A stretch of 64,000 nt of DNA from Microbacterium sp. zg-Y625 (GTDB lineage Bacteria > Actinomycetota > Actinomycetes > Actinomycetales > Microbacteriaceae). The notes under the pieces were generated by a model, which worked only from the letters and a program-made list of their open reading frames with translations, was not told where the DNA came from and did no database searches. The translations under genes were made by a program, and so were the position numbers. Of this stretch, positions 10,382 through 18,861 are shown one piece after another (position 1 is the first letter of the stretch; each line of letters opens with the position of its first letter). The DNA is taken from positions 3,100,001 through 3,164,000 of the forward strand of contig NZ_CP126740.1 of the NCBI RefSeq assembly GCF_030246925.1, written 5' to 3'.

Positions 10382-10998
10382 CGGTGACCGCCCCCTCGCC
10401 CCTCCCGGCCGAGCTCGACTCCCGCCGCACCTACCGTGCCGCGCAGACGCGCGACCGCAGCCTGCTGCAGCAGGTCGGCGTGTCGCTCAGCGCATCGCTG
10501 CTGATCCTTCTCCTCGGCATCGCCGTTGCTGTCGTGGGCCTTCCCGCAGTCGTCGGGGGAACCGCCATGACCGTGCTGACCCAGTCGATGGAGCCGCGGC
10601 TACCCCCGGGCTCCCTCGTCGTGATCAAGCCGACACCGGTCGACGACATCGCGGTGGGCGACGTGATCACCTACCAGATCCGCTCCGGCGAAGCCGCGGT
10701 GGTGAGCCACCGCGTGGTGTCCAAGACGTACGCCGATGGCGAGCTCACCTTCATCACGAAGGGCGACAACAACGCCGCCGTCGATCCCGAACCCGTGCAG
10801 GCGGTGCAGATCCGCGGGACCCTCTGGTACAGCCTGCCCCTGCTGGGCTGGGTCAACAACGCGCTGCGTGGCTCCGACCGCACCGTGGTGCTGGCGGTCG
10901 CCGCCGGAGGGCTGTTCCTCTACGCCGCGGGTTCGGTCGGCTCTGTCGTCCGCGAGAAGCGCCGAGCGCGGACGGCCGACGCGGCTGCCGCGATCTGA
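10378..10998 (+). CDS. sipW: SipW-type (ER-type) signal peptidase I
   Basis: 206 residues: cytoplasmic N-terminus, membrane segment at about 35-60, catalytic domain, and a second membrane segment at about 158-180. The nucleophile is Ser70 in TQSMEPRLPPGS. The general-base position is His111 in VVSHRVV rather than the Lys of ordinary bacterial SPase I, and Asp130 lies in ITKGDNN. This Ser-His-Asp pattern defines the SipW/archaeal/ER group. It acts at the outer face of the membrane and should process the three proteins encoded just upstream in the same operon with overlapping stops and starts. Confidence 0.9.
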   Translation: MTVTAPSPLPAELDSRRTYRAAQTRDRSLLQQVGVSLSASLLILLLGIAVAVVGLPAVVGGTAMTVLTQSMEPRLPPGSLVVIKPTPVDDIAVGDVITYQIRSGEAAVVSHRVVSKTYADGELTFITKGDNNAAVDPEPVQAVQIRGTLWYSLPLLGWVNNALRGSDRTVVLAVAAGGLFLYAAGSVGSVVREKRRARTADAAAAI

Positions 10999-11072
10999 GC
11001 GGCATCCCGGATCCGACACACCGTGCACCGTGCCGCCGCGCGCAGGCCCCCGCGTCACGATAATGTGCGCGG

Positions 11073-12479
11073 ATGAGCACCCCGCCCGGCGAGGCCCCTC
11101 ACCTGCCCGCCACCGCTGACACCGACGCGCTGCCCGTGATGGGCCTCGGCCTTCGACGCGACACCCCCGCACCGCGCAAGACGCTGCTGGCGTGGGCGCT
11201 GTGGGACTGGGCGGCGCAGCCGTTCAACACGGTGATCCTCACCTTCATCTTCACCGCGCTGTACCTCACGACCGACGCGTTCCTCCCCGCCGACATCGCG
11301 GCCCTCCCCGACGACGACCGGGTGAAAGAAGTCGCCGAGGCGGGACTGGCCGCGGGGCTCGGCTGGGGCACCACGATCGCGGGGCTGCTGATCCTGGCGC
11401 TCGCCCCCGTGCTGGGCCAGCAGGCCGATGCGGCCGGACGCCAGAAGCTGTGGCTCGGAATCGGCACCGGCGGGCTCGTCATGAGCATGGCGCTGCTGTG
11501 GTTCGTGGAGCCGGCCCCCGCGCTGTTCTGGCTGGGCGTCGCGCTCATCTCCGCCGGCACCGTGTTCAGCGAGATCGCCGGCGTCAATTACAACGCCATG
11601 CTCATCGGCATCGCGACGCCGCGAAACATCGGGCGCATCTCGGGTCTCGGCTGGGGCTTCGGCTACCTGGGTGGCATCGTGGCCCTGATCCTCGTCGTCG
11701 TCTTCTACATGTCGGACTGGTTCGGCCTGAGCGAGGACGGTGGACTGCCCTTCCGCATCATCGCGGTGGGCTGCGCCCTGTGGACCCTCGCCTTCTCGAT
11801 CCCGATCTTCCTGAGCGTGCCGGAGCCGTCGGCCGGCCGACCCGAGCGACGCGTCGGCCTGCTGCGCGGTTATGGCCTGCTCGTGCGCGACGTCATCGCC
11901 CTGTACCGCTCGCCGCAGTCGCGACCGACGTTCTGGTTCCTGCTGTCCAGCGCGGTCTTCCGCGACGGACTGAGCGGCGTGTTCACGTTCGGCGCCATCA
12001 TCGCCGGCAGCGTCTTCGGGTTCGAGTTCCTCGACCTCGTGATCTTCGGCATCGCGGCGAACCTCATCGCCGGCGTGTCGACCCTCATCGTCGGGCGGTT
12101 CGACGACCTCTTCGGCCCCAAGACGGTCATCCTGTGGTCACTGGGCGCGATGGTGCTCATGGCCACCGCGGTCTTCGTGCTGGTGGATGCCGGAACCATC
12201 GTCTTCTGGATCGGCGGCCTGGCCCTGTGCGCCTGCGTCGGCCCGGCGCAGTCGGCATCGCGCTCCTTCCTCGCCCGCCTCACCCCTGCTGGACGCGAGG
12301 GGGAGATCTTCGGCCTGTACGCCACGACCGGCCGCGCTGCGGGGTGGATGACGTCCCTGCTCTGGGCGACCCTGATCACCCTCACCGGGGTCACGGCCTT
12401 CGGCATCCTCGGCATCGCCTGCGTGCTGCTGCTGGGATTCGTGCTGCTGCTGCCCGTGAAGGCACCGCCCCGCACCTGA
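11073..12479 (+). CDS. MFS transporter, UMF1/Atg22-like
   Basis: 468 residues with about twelve hydrophobic segments. The opening LLAWALWDWAAQPFNTVILTFIF and the segment IAGVNYNAMLIGIATPRNIGRISGLGWGFGYLGG are the usual signatures of the UMF1 branch of the major facilitator superfamily. Yeast Atg22 relatives export amino acids from the vacuole; bacterial substrates are unknown. It stands alone on the plus strand, convergent with the BCCT gene with 43 bases between stops. Confidence 0.85.
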   Translation: MSTPPGEAPHLPATADTDALPVMGLGLRRDTPAPRKTLLAWALWDWAAQPFNTVILTFIFTALYLTTDAFLPADIAALPDDDRVKEVAEAGLAAGLGWGTTIAGLLILALAPVLGQQADAAGRQKLWLGIGTGGLVMSMALLWFVEPAPALFWLGVALISAGTVFSEIAGVNYNAMLIGIATPRNIGRISGLGWGFGYLGGIVALILVVVFYMSDWFGLSEDGGLPFRIIAVGCALWTLAFSIPIFLSVPEPSAGRPERRVGLLRGYGLLVRDVIALYRSPQSRPTFWFLLSSAVFRDGLSGVFTFGAIIAGSVFGFEFLDLVIFGIAANLIAGVSTLIVGRFDDLFGPKTVILWSLGAMVLMATAVFVLVDAGTIVFWIGGLALCACVGPAQSASRSFLARLTPAGREGEIFGLYATTGRAAGWMTSLLWATLITLTGVTAFGILGIACVLLLGFVLLLPVKAPPRT

Positions 12480-12493
12480 TGAGAACGCAGGCG

Positions 12494-12535
12494 CTCAGCG
12501 CCCGCCGCTCAGCGCCCGCCGCTCAGCGCCCGCGG
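12494..12535. repeat. 14-bp tandem triplication spanning a stop codon
   Basis: CTCAGCGCCCGCCG occurs three times in tandem from 12494, with the third copy ending CGCGG. Read leftwards, each copy carries a TGA. The first TGA met (12525-12523) is the stop of the BCCT gene and two more in-line copies follow at 14-base steps. It probably arose by replication slippage. Confidence 0.8.
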
Positions 12536-14256
12536 GGTCGGCTGAACCGCCGTGTCCATCCGGGCGGGCGGACGCCCTCCTCGTTGGGCAGCTCGACCTC
12601 CAGGCCGTAGTGCTCGCCGATGCGCTCGACGAACTGCTCGCGCCGCGCGTGCTCGTAGGCGTTGCGCTCCCGGCGGAACGCCACGACCAGCGACCAGCAG
12701 ATCAGCAGCATGACCACGCTGAACGGAAGGGCGATGATGATCGCCGCCGTCTGCAGCGCCACGAGTCCGCCCGCCACCAGCAGGGCGACGGCCAGGACGG
12801 CGGTGATGAGGGTGAAGCCCACGCGCACCGGCTTGCTGGGCTCGGGGTTGCCGCCGCTCGCGATCATGCCCATCACCAGCGCGCCCGAGTCGGCTGACGT
12901 GACGAAGAAGAGCGCGATGAGCACCAGCGCCCCGATCGTCAGGAGCAGGGGTGCCGGCAGGTACTGGAACAGCTGGAAGAGGGAGCCCTCGATGTCGACC
13001 GAGCCGTCGGCATCCGTCATGGCGCCGGGGTTCGCCGTCTCGATCTGCACCGCAGAACCGCCCAGCACCGCGAACCACAGGATGCCGAGCAGCGTCGGGA
13101 CGATCAGCACGCCCATGACGAACTCGCGCACCGTGCGTCCGCGGCTGACGCGCGCGATGAAGATGCCCACGAACGGCGCCCACGAGATCCACCAGCCCCA
13201 GTAGAAGGCGGTCCAGGCCGCCTGCCACTCCTGGCCCGCGGCGCCCTGGAAGGCGCTCACGCTGAAGCTCAGACCGACGAAGTTCTGCAGATAGGCGCCG
13301 ATCGACTGCACCCACTCCCGCAGCAGATAGAAGGTGTCACCGGCGAACAGGACGAACAGCAGCAGTGCCGCCGCGAGCATGAGGTTCGTGGTCGACAGCC
13401 ATTTCATTCCCCGGGTGACTCCGGAGAGCACCGAGAACAGCACCGCCGCGGTGATCACCGCGATGATGATGATCTGCTCGAAGATGCCGGGATTCTCGAT
13501 GAGCCCGGCCGCCGACAGGCCCGAGCTGATCTGCAGCACGCCGAGACCGAGGCTCGTCGCGACGCCGAAGAGCGTTCCGACCAGCGCGACGGTGTCGATC
13601 GCGTCGCCCCACCCGCCGCGCACCCGGCGTCCCGCGATGGGCTCGAGCGCCCAGCGGATCGACAGCGGTCGGCCGCGACGGTGGATCGCGTAGGCGAGCG
13701 CCAGGCCGACGACGACGTAGATGGCCCAGGCCTGCACGCCCCAGTGCAGGTACGTCTGCGTGAGTGCGGCCTGGCTCAGCTGGGCGGTCGTGCCGTCGAC
13801 GCCGGGCTTGGGGTCGACGAAGTGACTGAGCGGCTCGCTCACGCCGTAGAACACCAGCCCGATCCCCATGCCCGCTGCGAACAGCAGCGAGAACCAGGCG
13901 GGCGTGGAGAACTCCGGCTTGTCGTCGTCGCGGCCGAGGCGGATGTCGCCGAACCGGCTGAAGCCGAGGAAGAGGCAGAAGGCGACGAAGAACGCCGTGA
14001 TTGCGACGTAGTACCAGCTGAACGCGTCGACGATCGCGCCCTGGATCGTGCCGAAGAAGACCTCCGCCTGGGCCGGGAAGAAGATCGCGAAGGCGCTGAA
14101 CACGAGTGTCACCGCGGCGGCGGGGCCGATGACCCACGGGCGCGCGCGGAAGCGGGGCGCCTTCTCGGGATCGGCCGGGGCGGTGGTGGCCGGCGCCGCG
14201 GGGCCGCTGTTCTCGGGCGTGCTGATCGAGGTCGTGTCGGGGCTCACCGCCGACAC
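12523..14256 (-). CDS. BCCT-family transporter (betaine/carnitine/choline type)
   Basis: About 577 residues if started at the GTG at 14256; a second GTG lies nine bases on. No strong ribosome site marks either, so the N-terminus is uncertain, but the frame further upstream lies antisense to dcd and is not credible. About twelve membrane segments are seen, with family motifs GMGIGLVFYGVSEPLSHF and, in the Trp-rich segment, FYWGWWISWAPFVGIFIARVSRGRT. BCCT carriers take up quaternary-ammonium osmolytes with sodium or protons. A charged cytoplasmic C-terminal tail of about 60 residues, as in osmosensing members, is present. Hyperosmotic uptake is a reasonable guess. Confidence 0.88.
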   Translation of the reverse strand: MSAVSPDTTSISTPENSGPAAPATTAPADPEKAPRFRARPWVIGPAAAVTLVFSAFAIFFPAQAEVFFGTIQGAIVDAFSWYYVAITAFFVAFCLFLGFSRFGDIRLGRDDDKPEFSTPAWFSLLFAAGMGIGLVFYGVSEPLSHFVDPKPGVDGTTAQLSQAALTQTYLHWGVQAWAIYVVVGLALAYAIHRRGRPLSIRWALEPIAGRRVRGGWGDAIDTVALVGTLFGVATSLGLGVLQISSGLSAAGLIENPGIFEQIIIIAVITAAVLFSVLSGVTRGMKWLSTTNLMLAAALLLFVLFAGDTFYLLREWVQSIGAYLQNFVGLSFSVSAFQGAAGQEWQAAWTAFYWGWWISWAPFVGIFIARVSRGRTVREFVMGVLIVPTLLGILWFAVLGGSAVQIETANPGAMTDADGSVDIEGSLFQLFQYLPAPLLLTIGALVLIALFFVTSADSGALVMGMIASGGNPEPSKPVRVGFTLITAVLAVALLVAGGLVALQTAAIIIALPFSVVMLLICWSLVVAFRRERNAYEHARREQFVERIGEHYGLEVELPNEEGVRPPGWTRRFSRPRGR

Positions 14257-14345
14257 GCTAACGAAGCGGGCGCCGAGATGCGCGCGGTTGCACGGCCGGC
14301 GGGGAATGTGGCAGGGCGGGGATCCGCGGCGACCCACCCGCGGCG

Positions 14346-14951
14346 TCAGGCGCCGATCGACCCCAGGTTGCTGGCGCCGACGTCGGTGCGGTGGAAGTTC
14401 AGCGACGACCGCGATGCCGTCGGGCCGCGCTGACCCTGGTAGCGGTTTCCGTAAGGGCCCGAACCGTACGGGTTCTCCGCCGCGGAGGACAGGCGGAAGA
14501 AGCAGAGCTGGCCGATCTTCATCCCTGGCCACAGCTTGATCGGCAGGGTCGCGACGTTCGACAGCTCCAGCGTCACGTGCCCGGTGAAGCCGGGGTCGAT
14601 GAAGCCGGCCGTGGAGTGCGTGAGCAGGCCGAGCCGGCCGAGCGAGGACTTGCCCTCCAAGCGGGCGGCGACGTCGTCGGGCAGGGTCACCTGCTCGAAC
14701 GTCGCCCCGAGGGCGAATTCGCCGGGATGCAGGATGAACGGTTCGTTCGGGTCGACCTCGATGAGGCGCGTCAGCTCGGGCTGGTCCTCGGCGGGATCGA
14801 TGAAGGGGTACTTGTGGTTGTCGAACAACCGGAAGTAGCGGTCGAGCCGCACGTCGACGCTCGAGGGCTGCACCATCTCGGGCATCCAGGGCTCCAGGCC
14901 GATACGGCCTTCGTCGATCTCGAGTCGGATGTCGCGGTCGCTCAGCAGCAC
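14346..14951 (-). CDS. dcd: dCTP deaminase
   Basis: 201 residues. Conserved Dcd/DUT-fold segments are [12 protein letters not shown] at the start, [30 protein letters not shown] and GHVTLELSN with the catalytic Glu. It deaminates dCTP for dTTP synthesis. Actinobacterial members such as the M. tuberculosis enzyme are bifunctional and release dUMP directly; that is likely here but is family knowledge. It lies back to back with tRNA-Gly. Confidence 0.95.
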   Translation of the reverse strand: MLLSDRDIRLEIDEGRIGLEPWMPEMVQPSSVDVRLDRYFRLFDNHKYPFIDPAEDQPELTRLIEVDPNEPFILHPGEFALGATFEQVTLPDDVAARLEGKSSLGRLGLLTHSTAGFIDPGFTGHVTLELSNVATLPIKLWPGMKIGQLCFFRLSSAAENPYGSGPYGNRYQGQRGPTASRSSLNFHRTDVGASNLGSIGA

Positions 14952-15022
14952 GCGCCCAGCCTATCGGCGCGAGCACGCAGTTGCCTTTGCTAAGCTGACC
15001 CCGCGTCGCCTTGGCGATGCAT

Positions 15023-15096
15023 GGGGCTGTAGTTCAATGGCAGAACTTCTGCTTCCCAAGCAGATAGCGCGGGTTCGATTCCCGTCAGCCCCTCCA
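15023..15096 (+). tRNA. tRNA-Gly (anticodon CCC), CCA encoded
   Basis: Acceptor stem GGGGCTG (15023-15029) pairs with CAGCCCC (15086-15092), discriminator T at 15093, and CCA is encoded at 15094-15096. The D arm GTTC/GAAC, the anticodon stem TCTGC/GCAGA with loop TTCCCAA, and the T arm with GTTCGATT are all present. The anticodon CCC reads GGG glycine codons. Confidence 0.95.
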
Positions 15097-15162
15097 ATGT
15101 GACTTCTCAGGCGAGTTGAGACTTTCTCACCTCACCCTGAATTCGTCCGGTGAGGGGCGCGT

Positions 15163-15255
15163 TCACCCGCTCCGTCGTGGATCCCTCTCGATGGCAGCGT
15201 CCCTGAGTGATGCCAGCAGCTGCTCGTGGCGGCCGCTGTCGAAGGTGATGGTCAC
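15163..15255 (-). CDS. Putative 30-residue microprotein coupled to the preceding small ORF
   Basis: A GTG at 15255 overlaps the TGA of the 58-residue ORF (GTGA) and opens a 30-codon frame beginning VTITFDSGRHEQLLASL, with a plausible amphipathic helix. The overlap is what ordinary coupled operons look like, but at this length the frame could be chance. I recognise no family. Confidence 0.3.
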   Translation of the reverse strand: MTITFDSGRHEQLLASLRDAAIERDPRRSG

Positions 15256-15428
15256 GGTCCGGGCTTCGGGTCGTCCTTCGTGGGGCGCGGGCGCCGGGCG
15301 AACGGCCCCGGTTCGTCGTCATCGTGATCATGGTTGGCTGCCCACACCGCAAACGGGGGTATGTCGAGGATGAGTGCGACGAACGTGCCCCACCAGTTCG
15401 AGTCGCCCGCGGTCTTCTTCTTCGACAC
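15252..15428 (-). CDS. Small putative membrane-associated protein (58 aa)
   Basis: A frame from GTG at 15428, preceded by GAAGGAGCGG, encodes VSKKKTAGDSNWWGTFVALILDIPP and then a His/Asp-rich and Pro-rich basic tail. A basic N-terminus plus about 20 hydrophobic residues suggests a single membrane segment. The good ribosome site and the overlap with the following micro-ORF support translation. No family recognised. Confidence 0.5.
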   Translation of the reverse strand: MSKKKTAGDSNWWGTFVALILDIPPFAVWAANHDHDDDEPGPFARRPRPTKDDPKPGP

Positions 15429-15768
15429 ATCCGCTCCTTCACTGCCGGTCGCGTGCACATCCCGCCCGTGGAACGGACGACAGCGACGGTCGGTCCATTC
15501 GAGTCGCCAGGTCTATGCACTATTCCTAGGGCATCCGCACCAGCACGCGCCACCATCACTTCCGGGGCGTGGGCGCCGGAGGGACCGGTCGCGAGGTCGT
15601 GGTTCGGAGGCGTGCTGGCGGTGCTGCTGGTCACTCGGCCGATCGTGATGACGCTGGCCTACGCCATGCTGACGGTGTTCCTGTGTGGCCTGACAGCTAT
15701 ACCGTCGAACGCCAACCGTCAGGATCTGCGCACGCGCAGCTGATTCGCCCGGGCGTTACCGGGGCGGC
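15429..15768. other. Gene-poor stretch before the GH10 gene
   Basis: I see no convincing gene. A plus-strand frame ending at 15743 contains a hydrophobic run (GGVLAVLLVTRPIVMTLAYAMLTVFLCG), but its first part is antisense to the small ORF at 15252-15428 and it has no clear start. It could be a remnant of a small membrane protein. Confidence 0.4.
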
Positions 15769-17118
15769 TCAACCCGCCACGACCTCGACCGTGCCGGCAT
15801 CCTCCGTCAGGGCGACGTCGACGGCATCCTGCCCGACGTGCACGCGATAGCTGCCGGCATACCCCGCCACGTCGACGACACCGTCGGCGTCGGCGGTGAC
15901 CGGCGTCGCGGCCAGCCACCACTCGTCGCGGATCAGTCCGCGGAGGGCATCGAACGAGGGCTTTCGCGAACCGTCCGCGCGCAGCAGCCCCACCGGGGCG
16001 CCGAGCCACGAGCCGTGGTCGGTGATGCCCCAGTACGTGAGCGACTCGACGGCGGGGTGGGCGAAGACCGTGCGGTAGTGGCGCACGATCTCGTCGGCTT
16101 GCCGCGCCTCACCCTCCGGCGTCGAGGGCCACTCGTCGACGACGTAGTCGTTGAGGTCCTCGATGTGCGGCGGCATCAGGTCGCCGGACAGAAGCGTCGT
16201 CTCGGTCAGCTGCAGCGGCAGCCCGAACCGGGCGAACCGCTCCATCACCTCCCACACGCCTTCCTCGCCGCGGTACCCCTGGTGCATGTGGGTCTGCAGC
16301 CCGAGGGCGTCGATCTCGATACCCGCCTCCAGGCACTCCGAGATGAGCCGCTCGTAGTCCTCCGACAGGTCGAAGTCATTGAGGACGAGCCGCGCGGCGG
16401 GATTGGCGGCGCGGGCCTCCTCGAAGGCCAGCGCGATCATGCCCAGCCGGCCCTTGCGCTGCGCGAGTCGTGTCACGGCATTGGCCTCGGCGGTGAAGAC
16501 CGGGAGGATGACCGCCTCGTTGATGGCATCCCACAGGTTGATGACGCCGGCGAATCCGGTCACGATGTCGCGGATGCGTGCGCGGAGAGCGGCCTCGACC
16601 TCGTCGTCGTCGAGGGCGAGCAACCACGGCGGGGTGAGGGTGTGCCACACCAGGGGATGCCCCTTGACCGTGACGCCGCGCTCGCCGAACCATTCGGCGG
16701 TCCGCCGAAGTCGCAGGCTCTCGGTGCGGCCGCGCACCGGCTCGTATCCCCGCCAGTAGAACGGCAGCGTGACGGAGTTGAACAGCTCCACAAAGTCCGC
16801 TGCCAGACGCTGGGGGTCCGGCGGCAGCGCGCCGCCGAAGAACTCGATCTCCCGTCCGTCGGGTGACTCGGGTGCGCCGCCGATCCATTCCACGAAGTCG
16901 AATCCGATGTTGCCGAACCCGAACGCGTGGGCGGTCTGCTCCACCGTGGCGGCGGCACCGGCGAGAGGACGACCGGAGCCGTCGACCAGACGGACCCGGC
17001 CGCTCACGCGGCGAGCGCGCGGGTCAGGCAGCACGGGAGCATCCCTCCACACGCGTTCCGGGGGCACCGGGGTACCGGGTCGGGAATGTGCTCTCGGCGC
17101 TGAGGTCCATCCCCCCAT
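15769..17118 (-). CDS. GH10 family glycosidase (endo-1,4-beta-xylanase type), no signal peptide
   Basis: 449 residues. The GH10 barrel occupies about 90-400, with the acid/base Glu201 in WDAINEAV and the nucleophile Glu306 in LQLTETTLL. KGHPLVWHTLTPPW and YWGITDHGSWLG are further family blocks. An N-terminal beta domain of about 60 residues (RVSGRVRLVDGSGRPLAGAAATVEQ) and a short C-terminal beta domain flank it. There is no hydrophobic signal, so the enzyme is predicted cytoplasmic, suggesting action on imported xylo-oligosaccharides or aryl-xylosides. No sugar transporter or regulator is adjacent. Confidence 0.88.
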   Translation of the reverse strand: MGGWTSAPRAHSRPGTPVPPERVWRDAPVLPDPRARRVSGRVRLVDGSGRPLAGAAATVEQTAHAFGFGNIGFDFVEWIGGAPESPDGREIEFFGGALPPDPQRLAADFVELFNSVTLPFYWRGYEPVRGRTESLRLRRTAEWFGERGVTVKGHPLVWHTLTPPWLLALDDDEVEAALRARIRDIVTGFAGVINLWDAINEAVILPVFTAEANAVTRLAQRKGRLGMIALAFEEARAANPAARLVLNDFDLSEDYERLISECLEAGIEIDALGLQTHMHQGYRGEEGVWEVMERFARFGLPLQLTETTLLSGDLMPPHIEDLNDYVVDEWPSTPEGEARQADEIVRHYRTVFAHPAVESLTYWGITDHGSWLGAPVGLLRADGSRKPSFDALRGLIRDEWWLAATPVTADADGVVDVAGYAGSYRVHVGQDAVDVALTEDAGTVEVVAG

Positions 17119-17338
17119 ACTGCCGTGCCGGTCGCGACGTCGTCATGGTGATTCCGGGGAATCAGCGGAACCGCCGGTGCTCAGCGAACGGACACGGCGT
17201 GCTCGATGAAACGGCGAACGCACGGCCGAAGCTCTCGTCACGGTGGTTGGCCACGACCTCCGCCATCGCCCGGCCGGGCCGGCCGGGTATCCTGGCCCCC
17301 AGGAGAGGAAGGTGCCGCCCCGACACGATGTGACGCGG

Positions 17339-17908
17339 TCACCCACGGAGGTGGGCGAGGTACCGGTCCAGGGCGCCAGCCACGCGTTCAGCGGTGAAGG
17401 TATCTGGGTCGCTGACGGCATTGACCGCGAGCCCGTCGGTGAACGCCCGCAGGCACAGCGCTTCCTGCCCGATGTCGGAGTGCGGCGCGAACACGCGGGC
17501 GGTCGCCTCGCACAGGTGGCCGAGCCCCGCGTTGATGTCGTGGACCACCGCTCGCAGCGCGGTGGTGCGGGCGGTGGCAGTCACCGCGAGCCACACGTGG
17601 GCTTCCGTGCGCCGCGTGGCATCCAAGGGCAGGGCCTGCAGCCACGCCTGCCGGATGTCTCCCTGCGCGCTGCCGGTGGCATCGAGCGCCGCGAGCCGTG
17701 CGACCTGATCGTCGCGGACCATCGCGATGGTCGCAGCGAGCATCTGATCGCTACTGGGAAAGTAGTGGCGCAGCGTCGAGGGCTGCATGTCCGCCTCGGC
17801 CGCCACCGAACGAACCGACACCGCGTGGATGCCGTCCCGCTCGATCAGACGCGCCACTGCGCGCGTGATCGCCAGCTGTCGCGCGTCGTGGTCGACGATC
17901 TTCGGCAT
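17339..17908 (-). CDS. TetR-family repressor
   Basis: 189 residues. The N-terminal helix-turn-helix includes AITRAVARLIERDGIHAVSVRSVAAEADMQPSTLRHYFPSSDQML, typical of TetR. The C-terminal ligand domain is of the TetR_C class, with a Thr/Ala-rich segment. It is divergent from the CPBP protease gene at 17998, with a strong palindrome between them that it probably binds. The ligand is unknown. Confidence 0.9.
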   Translation of the reverse strand: MPKIVDHDARQLAITRAVARLIERDGIHAVSVRSVAAEADMQPSTLRHYFPSSDQMLAATIAMVRDDQVARLAALDATGSAQGDIRQAWLQALPLDATRRTEAHVWLAVTATARTTALRAVVHDINAGLGHLCEATARVFAPHSDIGQEALCLRAFTDGLAVNAVSDPDTFTAERVAGALDRYLAHLRG

Positions 17909-17945
17909 CCACTCGCCTCCTCCCGGACTCGGACTCGGACTCCGC

Positions 17946-17971
17946 TATTCTCGCACGACTGTGCGATAATA
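17946..17971. promoter_or_regulatory. Palindromic operator between TetR and CPBP genes
   Basis: Arms TATTCTCGCAC (17946-17956) and GTGCGATAATA (17961-17971) are inverted copies in 10 of 11 bases around GACT. The 26-bp size and position between divergent genes fit a TetR-dimer site. GATAAT inside the right arm could be part of a -10, so binding would block transcription. Confidence 0.75.
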
Positions 17972-17997
17972 AACATCTCAAACCGGAAGGCCCTCCG

Positions 17998-18861
17998 TTG
18001 CGCAACCTCACGCCCCGTCGACTGACGGGATGGCTGATCGTCGGCACGACCGCAGGAATGGCGATCCCCCTCACCCTGTGGTGGCTGCGGGATCCGGAGT
18101 GGTTCGTCTCGGACCTGCTGGGATTCAGCTCGGAGGCCGCGACGATCCCCTGGGGCTGGGCGGCAGCCACCCTCGTGGTGATCGGGTACGTCCTCTACAC
18201 GTTGTGGGCGGTGCCTTTCGTCCGGCACCACGCCACACGGCTATCGGGGCTGAAGCTCCTCGCGATCCCGCTGGCGCTGGTCACAGGAACCCTCGAAGAG
18301 CTGCTGTTCCGAAAGTTCCTGATGGACGGGCTCGATCAGCTCGGCGCCGGCGTTGTGCTGCAGGTGATCGGCGCGGCGATCGCCTTCGGGCTGGCTCACT
18401 CGGTGTGGGTGATGTTCTCCCGCGATGCCACGATCATCGTTCCCGTCATCGCGGCCACGACCGCCCTGGGCGCGGCGCTGGGGGCGACCTACCTGCTCTC
18501 GGACCGGATCGCGCTGCCGGTCATCGTGGCGCACATCGTCATCAACCTGGTCATCGAGCCGTGGCTGCTGCTGAGCGCGGTCAACGGCGCGTGGAGGCGA
18601 TCAAGCGCGATTTCCGGGCCGGCGTCAGTCGACGCTCAGGCGGAAGGCGAGGGCGAGCTCTTCAATACGTCGTGCTCGTCCAAGCCGGGGCAGGTCACTG
18701 CCGTCGCGGACCACGCCGCCCCGCTCGTCGAAGTCGGCGAGGAACCCCCGCGCCCAGGCCACGTCGGACCGGGACGGGCTGAACGACTCGTTCACGACAC
18801 TCGCCTGCTCCGGGAAGAGGCAGAGCTTGCCCGTCATCCCGTGGGAAACCCCGACCGCTGA
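17998..18861 (+). CDS. CPBP-family intramembrane metalloprotease; 3' end reads through into antisense of the next gene
   Basis: A TTG start at 17998 with GGAAGG upstream. Membrane segments cover about 10-205, and the three CPBP motifs are present: EELLFRKF, FGLAHSVW and HIVINLV, which supply the metal-binding Glu and His residues. These proteases of the Abi group process membrane substrates or confer self-immunity; the target here is unknown. After about residue 205 the frame runs 237 bases antisense into the CitE-like gene as low-complexity, charged sequence unlike any CPBP tail, so the original stop was probably lost. Divergent from, and probably controlled by, the adjacent TetR. Confidence 0.75.
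   Translation: MRNLTPRRLTGWLIVGTTAGMAIPLTLWWLRDPEWFVSDLLGFSSEAATIPWGWAAATLVVIGYVLYTLWAVPFVRHHATRLSGLKLLAIPLALVTGTLEELLFRKFLMDGLDQLGAGVVLQVIGAAIAFGLAHSVWVMFSRDATIIVPVIAATTALGAALGATYLLSDRIALPVIVAHIVINLVIEPWLLLSAVNGAWRRSSAISGPASVDAQAEGEGELFNTSCSSKPGQVTAVADHAAPLVEVGEEPPRPGHVGPGRAERLVHDTRLLREEAELARHPVGNPDR

Noticed and set aside
14257..14976. N-terminal extension of the BCCT gene
   Set aside because: It lies in another frame over dcd, which is well conserved, and has no membrane or BCCT character.
15324..15743. Plus-strand ORF of 139 codons with one hydrophobic run
   Set aside because: No good start, first half antisense to a better small ORF, codon use not typical; mentioned only as part of the gene-poor stretch.
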